DNA from: Rubripirellula sp.
GTDB taxonomy: Bacteria; Planctomycetota; Planctomycetia; Pirellulales; Pirellulaceae
Assembly (NCBI GenBank): GCA_012270065.1
Contig: JAAXJB010000119.1
Location: 20,274-80,428 of the forward strand
Reading direction: 5' to 3'
DNA length: 60,155 bases
Shown here: one piece after another, positions 58,701 through 60,155 of the stretch
How the letters are laid out: every line of letters begins with the position of its first letter
How positions within the stretch are numbered: position 1 is the first letter of the stretch
Program-made: the position numbers and the translations under genes
The notes under the pieces: generated by a model
Seen by the model: only the letters and a program-made list of their open reading frames with translations
Databases searched by the model: none
What the model was told of the DNA's origin: nothing

Positions 58701-59853
58701 TTTTATTCAACCAGTCATTGATAAAAAATGCCTCACGATACTGTTCCGGAAAGCTCAACCCATGGCCAAAGACAATTCCGGTACCTGAACCTTCAAAGAG
58801 GGGACCACTGACAGGTGCAGTGGGTGGATGTGGATCCGGTGTCCAATGCGCGCTCCAGGGATGATTCCAACCGAAATGGGCACCTTGGAAAGGCATGATG
58901 ATTCGATCACCCCCGGTCTGATCATTGTCGGTCCCCAACCAGTTGAACTGCGCATCCATGGTGATGTCCCACGGATTACGAAACCCACGTGCAACGATCT
59001 CAAGATTTGCACCACCGTCATCGCACCTCAGAACGCCACCATCCAATCCCCAATCATCATTTGGGTCGTGGAAACTGCGTTGATAATTTTCCTTGGTGAA
59101 AACCTTCGGCTCAGGCAGGTCAGGTGCACCCGGCGGGCCTTTGACTCCCCACAAGTCACGAAAAGGTTTGGGTGCCAGACGACCGGGAAGAGTCAACCCC
59201 TTGGAGTTCCCCTTGCTCATGTACAACTTGCCGTCAGGTGCCCAATTCAAGCCGTGCAAGCCATGCTCGAGGTTACCGAGATCCGTGTAGAGTCGCACAT
59301 ACTGGTCGGCCTCATCATCACCATCCAGCTCCCGCACCACGGTCAACTCTGGTGCATTGGCATCCCTCAGATCATTCCCATGCCAGGGCAACGCCTGCAC
59401 GGCATTGAAACCTGTGGCAAATATTTTCTTGTCATCAGCTCTGCCGTCACCGTTCGTGTCAGACAAAATGACCACACTGTCACCGGGAGTTTCCGGGGTC
59501 GGCTTGCGATACTGTGGTCCCATTCCGACAAACAGGCGTCCCCGCGAATCGAATGCCATCGAACAAGGTTGTCGTACCATTGGCTCCTTGGCAAAAACCG
59601 TGACTTCAAAACCTTCCGGCACGGTGGGCAACGCATGGTGGTCTGCTTTCGGATCGTGAAAATCATTTGCTGCAACCGGATCGTTGCCAACACACAATCC
59701 ACCAAGGACCAACAACACAACACGGAGTACCGATCGGCAGTATCTGCCATGAAGCAAATCGCCGGTGCAAGAAACACAGAGTGTCAAAAACGCTGTGGTC
59801 AAGCACTGCATTCTGTTCATCAGACAGGACACTGTTGGCACGAACAGCAACAT
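55711..59853 (-). CDS. PVC-type membrane-bound dehydrogenase with HEAT repeats, cytochrome c site and PmoA-like (DUF6807) C-terminus
   Basis: A secreted multidomain protein of about 1380 residues. The start is uncertain: the ATG at 59851-59853 has GAGG nine bases upstream; later ones exist, and a signal-like segment (VLRVVLLVLGGLCVG, then VAA-ND) sits about 40-60 residues in. Order: a beta-propeller dehydrogenase-like domain (PEGFEVTVFAKEPMVRQP, then SDTNGDGRADDKK), HEAT repeats (RFAAVQALIQTK, AAWRALQML), a beta-rich part, a single haem c site C-V-K-C-H encoded at 57061-57075 with HLVESMIDPDAVI after it, and a C-terminal domain (HPGLWLAFGDVSG, FWRNKGVIRH) like the PmoA-like DUF6807 family. 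It probably acts in periplasmic sugar oxidation, but the substrate is unknown. Confidence 0.85.
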   Translation of the reverse strand: MLLFVPTVSCLMNRMQCLTTAFLTLCVSCTGDLLHGRYCRSVLRVVLLVLGGLCVGNDPVAANDFHDPKADHHALPTVPEGFEVTVFAKEPMVRQPCSMAFDSRGRLFVGMGPQYRKPTPETPGDSVVILSDTNGDGRADDKKIFATGFNAVQALPWHGNDLRDANAPELTVVRELDGDDEADQYVRLYTDLGNLEHGLHGLNWAPDGKLYMSKGNSKGLTLPGRLAPKPFRDLWGVKGPPGAPDLPEPKVFTKENYQRSFHDPNDDWGLDGGVLRCDDGGANLEIVARGFRNPWDITMDAQFNWLGTDNDQTGGDRIIMPFQGAHFGWNHPWSAHWTPDPHPPTAPVSGPLFEGSGTGIVFGHGLSFPEQYREAFFINDWLNKTTYVWRPEWDGALMRPRSGDWEPFVRGGDSLFRPTDMEVGPDGALWILGWSRGYGAEWKDGKLTNEGRVYRIAMKNAGVLSDLTDEEPLQNKSVRELISQFASPLPVHRIDAQDELVRRGDGVIDELLQVLKTIPVARGQHTEMQHTWALWALGRIGVNEVSVDQEFEKMLAAENPQANTAIFNQRLQAIRILAFRTQEAETARELPNGLIEALGDPLPRIRFAAVQALIQTKQKQHIPQLLAAIEREEDPAVFYAAWRALQMLSSVEQLRELKHDLRDAVRHAALLALLEQHELSQQDVEAVLLDRSEANRVLASAWLEKVSNGGAKVIIKGRPIAGTQAGQRLEGRTPATEEAVSGVSVIQNIRVKSKAAYHLKPNGLVRGTKVYSDRRYRLQELPDELVGTDFIQTANDDDESTGDHWLSFDSPVPIRVMVAVDRRQPKPPKWISENYVRTDQKLVTDDCTMQIYQRDCAAGTIVLGGNTDAKRKSPCANYLVLLQPRLLEKRSEPASRKQMLETVLQQLQQADASRGEILFKHTMGAGCVKCHRLNEKNGGFAPDLGRIGSRATVRHLVESMIDPDAVITEGFQQLSVLADDGRIHVGVLIEESGLALKLGLADGNEIIVPKTSIEQRKTSPVSAMPSMAPVLTAQQVADIAVYLTTLRGDQVSKQQRSKKNRKSRQKNESGAELTVPEGAKMVPTGNPEGNEQGFAWVEQKDRLQIFYAGKSLVEYVFRDPEVLRPFFANLKTVGGLQVTRNYPPVPGEDATDHATMHPGLWLAFGDVSGTDFWRNKGVIRHLRFLSKPMVEERRLTFSTASELLSGDQQVICSVVNRFVLQIHATDWSLIWDATFLSGKQGFTFGDQEEMGFGARVATPLTEKEGGVILSSTGDRSARSTWGQAAKWCDYSGVVGDAQVGITLMASPDNFRESWWHNRNYGVFVANPFGRAAMKQGEQSTIEVAKDKPFRIIFAASVHDKKDHVIQKSYRRFLDNLKELP

Positions 59854-60078
59854 ATCAACCATCCTCGAAAAAAAAGTTGTGCAGAGAAGAAATGAAGCCG
59901 CAAGCATCCAACGATTCAACAGATCTTTTACCCAGAACTGAAAACAAAAATCACACATGCGACTCAAAGCCGTGCATTCCGTCGTCCACCTTCGCATGGT
60001 ACTGAATTTCTTGAGCGATGACCAATGCCCCGACCACTCAGGAATCGGGTTACGTTAAATCACCCACATTCCTTACCC

Positions 60079-60155
60079 ATGCTGAATACTGCATATCTGA
60101 TTGCAGCGCAGCTGATTGCAGCGCAGCTGATTGCAGCGCAGCTGATTGCAGCGCA
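60079..60155 (+). CDS. Possible start of a repeat-encoding open frame, cut by the window end
   Basis: From the ATG at 60079 the frame reads MLNTAYLIAAQLIAAQ and then continues the LIAAQ pentapeptide to the last base. The 15-bp repeat is exactly in this frame. There is no ribosome-binding site upstream and no other support, so this may be chance. Confidence 0.2.
   Translation, partial: MLNTAYLIAAQLIAAQLIAAQLIAA
60097..60155. repeat. 15-bp tandem repeat at the window end
   Basis: Four head-to-tail copies of GCTGATTGCAGCGCA (the first lacks its opening G) fill 60097-60155 and run off the end. The copies are identical. The period is a multiple of three, and CTGATTGCAGCGCAG is read as LIAAQ in one plus-strand frame. 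Confidence 0.95.

Larger units (their letters stand above)
59854..60155. other. Window end upstream of the haem protein gene
   Basis: About 300 bp. The first part should contain the promoter of the minus-strand haem protein gene; no clear boxes were seen. The last 59 bases are the tandem repeat listed separately. Confidence 0.4.

Noticed and set aside
1-60155. CRISPR array, insertion sequence or prophage
   Set aside because: The tandem repeats found are contiguous without spacers, and no transposase, integrase or phage structural gene was seen.

Overview
The window reads as a chromosomal stretch of a planctomycete, most likely of the Rhodopirellula/Pirellulaceae type. The evidence is the mix of gene families: two secreted sulfatases, a very long PVC-style 'membrane-bound dehydrogenase' with HEAT repeats and a C-x-x-C-H haem site, an HExxH protein with leucine-rich repeats (DUF1570-like), a eukaryote-like Ser/Thr kinase fused to an ATPase, an SHD1-like secreted protein, a bacterial deoxyhypusine-synthase homologue, and futalosine-pathway menaquinone genes. 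Genes are mostly single or in short operons on both strands. I see no IS element, prophage or CRISPR array.

Layout. 1-9.3 kb: trpD (-), a nucleoside hydrolase (+), a SUKH-like/TPR-like protein (-), a 1269-residue kinase-ATPase (-) and a Gfo/Idh/MocA oxidoreductase (-). 9.7-15.3 kb (+): UDP-glucose dehydrogenase, then tsaD-mqnB-mqnD, a 74-codon minus-strand gene with its own terminator, and yjbQ. 15.4-20.5 kb: ilvB (-) divergent from crcB (+), whose stop overlaps the start of a secreted BNR/Ycf48-like protein with a CBM9-like end. 20.6-29.3 kb: a catabolic island with KDPG aldolase, KDG kinase and sulfatase in one operon, preceded by a LarA-like protein and a DUF1570/LRR protein, with a second sulfatase divergent. 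29.3-32.3 kb: a short recQ (-) and a lone GspE/PilB-type ATPase (+). 32.4-40.8 kb: rpoB-rpoC (-), closed by a clear bidirectional terminator and preceded by about 1 kb without genes. 41.9-48.2 kb (+): deoxyhypusine-synthase-like gene, Tat-exported sialidase-like protein, guaB and an SHD1-like secreted protein. 48.4-52.2 kb (-): an unusual ketosynthase homologue, a secretin-like secreted protein and pyrF. Then tRNA-Pro(GGG) with a terminator (+), an ABC-2 exporter pair (-), arsC (-) and the large haem protein (-).

How the genes fit together. The sulfatases, KDG kinase and KDPG aldolase suggest desulfation of a polysaccharide and use of the resulting uronic or sugar acids through 2-keto-3-deoxygluconate. 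mqnB and mqnD indicate menaquinone made by the futalosine route. rpoBC, guaB, pyrF, trpD, ilvB and tsaD are core housekeeping genes.

The most unusual items are: a ketosynthase homologue in which the active-site Cys aligns with Glu and one catalytic His aligns with Asn (48374-49684); structured leader and spacer sequence around rpoBC; a RecQ homologue that stops at the zinc-binding region; and 15-bp tandem repeats sitting exactly at both ends of the window. All functional calls come from reading motifs by eye; no database search was run.
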